A stretch of DNA of 7,083 nt from Candidatus Altarchaeales archaeon (lineage in GTDB: Archaea; Altiarchaeota; Altiarchaeia; IMC4; SCGC-AAA252-I15), in contig VGJA01000055.1 of assembly GCA_016867655.1 (NCBI GenBank), positions 1 to 7,083 on the forward strand. Reading direction: 5' to 3'. The position numbers were made by a program, and so were the translations under genes. A model generated the notes under the pieces. That model was not told the origin of the DNA, searched no databases, and saw only the letters and a program-made list of their open reading frames with translations. Position 1 is the stretch's first letter; each line of letters starts with the position of its first letter. Positions 6,803 through 7,083 of this stretch are shown here, piece after piece.

Positions 6803-6872
6803 CGCACCCGTTATGAACTGCACTCTTAAGTCTTATTCTTACTTTGTATTCTACTTATTCATGAAGGGTGCG
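6803..6872 (+). repeat. Inverted repeat of array copy 1 (15-bp arms, 40-nt loop)
   Basis: Left arm CGCACCCGTTATGAA (6803-6817) pairs with right arm TTCATGAAGGGTGCG (6858-6872): 13 Watson-Crick pairs, one G-U wobble (in plus-strand RNA) and one G-A mismatch. The loop (6818-6857) contains all the positions that differ from copy 2. In minus-strand RNA the wobble becomes an A-C mismatch, so the plus strand folds slightly better. Confidence 0.85.
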
Positions 6873-6915
6873 CATGTTTATTCTAGGTTTAATTCTTACG
6901 TTTGATTCTCCTGTA

Positions 6916-6985
6916 CGCACCCGTTATGAACTGCGTTCTTAAGTATTGTCCTTGAGTTGTATTCTACTTATTCATGAAGGGTGCG
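6916..6985 (+). repeat. Inverted repeat of array copy 2 (15-bp arms, 40-nt loop)
   Basis: The same arms as in copy 1, at 6916-6930 and 6971-6985, with a loop reading CTGCGTTCTTAAGTATTG at its start instead of CTGCACTCTTAAGTCTTA. In copy 3 the left arm is at 7029-7043 and the right arm would begin at the first base outside the window. Confidence 0.85.
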
Positions 6986-7083
6986 CATGTTTATTCTAGG
7001 TTTAATTCTTACGTTTGATTCTCCTGTACGCACCCGTTATGAACTGCGTTCTTAAGTATTGTCCTTGAGTTGTATTCTACTTA

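Larger units (their letters stand above)
6764..7083. repeat. Tandem array of 113-bp units (2.8 copies, continues past the window)
   Basis: Units begin at 6764, 6877 and 6990, an exact 113-base spacing; the third has 94 bases before the window ends. Copies 2 and 3 are identical over those 94 bases. Copies 1 and 2 differ at 8 positions only (6822, 6823, 6832, 6835, 6837, 6841-6843), all inside one 22-base segment. Because 113 is not a multiple of three and every frame is stopped, the array is not a repeat protein. Each unit begins TTTATTCTAGG and contains CTTAAG and TTCATGAA palindromes. Its left border meets the start codon of the GT-C gene: even the CAT (6760-6762) matches the equivalent bases of the other copies. 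No gene is supported here. Function unknown: regulatory, structural or RNA-coding roles are all possible. Confidence 0.95.

Noticed and set aside
6803..6985. Integron attC-like sites
   Set aside because: The inverted arms lack the RYYYAAC and GTTRRRY core sites, there are no cassette genes between units, and no integrase is seen.
6764..7083. CRISPR array
   Set aside because: The conserved part is about 91 bases, far longer than CRISPR repeats, the variable part is similar between copies 1 and 2 and identical in copy 3, and no cas genes are present.
6877..7083. Small peptides encoded in each repeat (for example MKGAHVYSRFNSYV on the plus strand, MRTLHE on the minus strand)
   Set aside because: They are very short, have no ribosome-binding site, and one of them changes or ends early between copies; repetition alone explains their recurrence.

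Overview
The window looks archaeal. Three promoters have an AT-rich TATA element (for example TATAAAAA) placed about 26 to 38 bases before a start codon, as expected for leaderless or short-leader archaeal transcripts. Internal operon genes carry archaeal-type Shine-Dalgarno sequences (GGAGGTG, GGTG), arginine is often coded AGG or AGA, and genes are packed with overlaps. No marker gene identifies the lineage; a small-genome uncultivated archaeon is a guess.

From left to right there are four co-directional minus-strand genes. In transcription order they run from 3011 down to 1: a DPM1-like family 2 glycosyltransferase, a NeuD/PglD-type left-handed beta-helix acyltransferase, an extended SDR sugar epimerase/reductase, and a DegT-family PLP sugar aminotransferase cut by the window edge. 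Their junctions overlap or abut (16-nt overlap, zero gap, 1-nt overlap), so they form one operon with a TATA box at about 3043. Behind them lies a second minus-strand pair (3795 to 3059) of four-helix membrane proteins resembling the ArnE/ArnF lipid-linked-sugar flippase subunits, overlapping by ATGA. A plus-strand gene (3876 to 4454), divergent from this pair, encodes a membrane-anchored, Cys-rich surface protein of unknown function. Convergent with it is a large minus-strand gene (6762 to 4468) for a polytopic GT-C-like glycosyltransferase with an extracytoplasmic C-terminal beta-sandwich-like domain.

The last 320 bases (6764 to 7083) are a non-coding tandem array with an exact 113-bp period (2.8 copies inside the window). 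Each unit contains a 15-bp inverted repeat around a 40-nt loop. All differences between copies fall inside that loop, and the array abuts the start codon of the GT-C gene.

Together the genes read as an amino-sugar pathway: make and acylate a nucleotide-linked amino sugar (aminotransferase, SDR, acyltransferase), load it on a polyprenyl phosphate (GT2), flip it (ArnE/F-like pair), and transfer it outside the cell (GT-C). This matches the bacterial Arn logic step for step (ArnB, ArnA, ArnC, ArnE/F, ArnT) in an archaeal setting. Acceptor and exact sugar cannot be read from the sequence.
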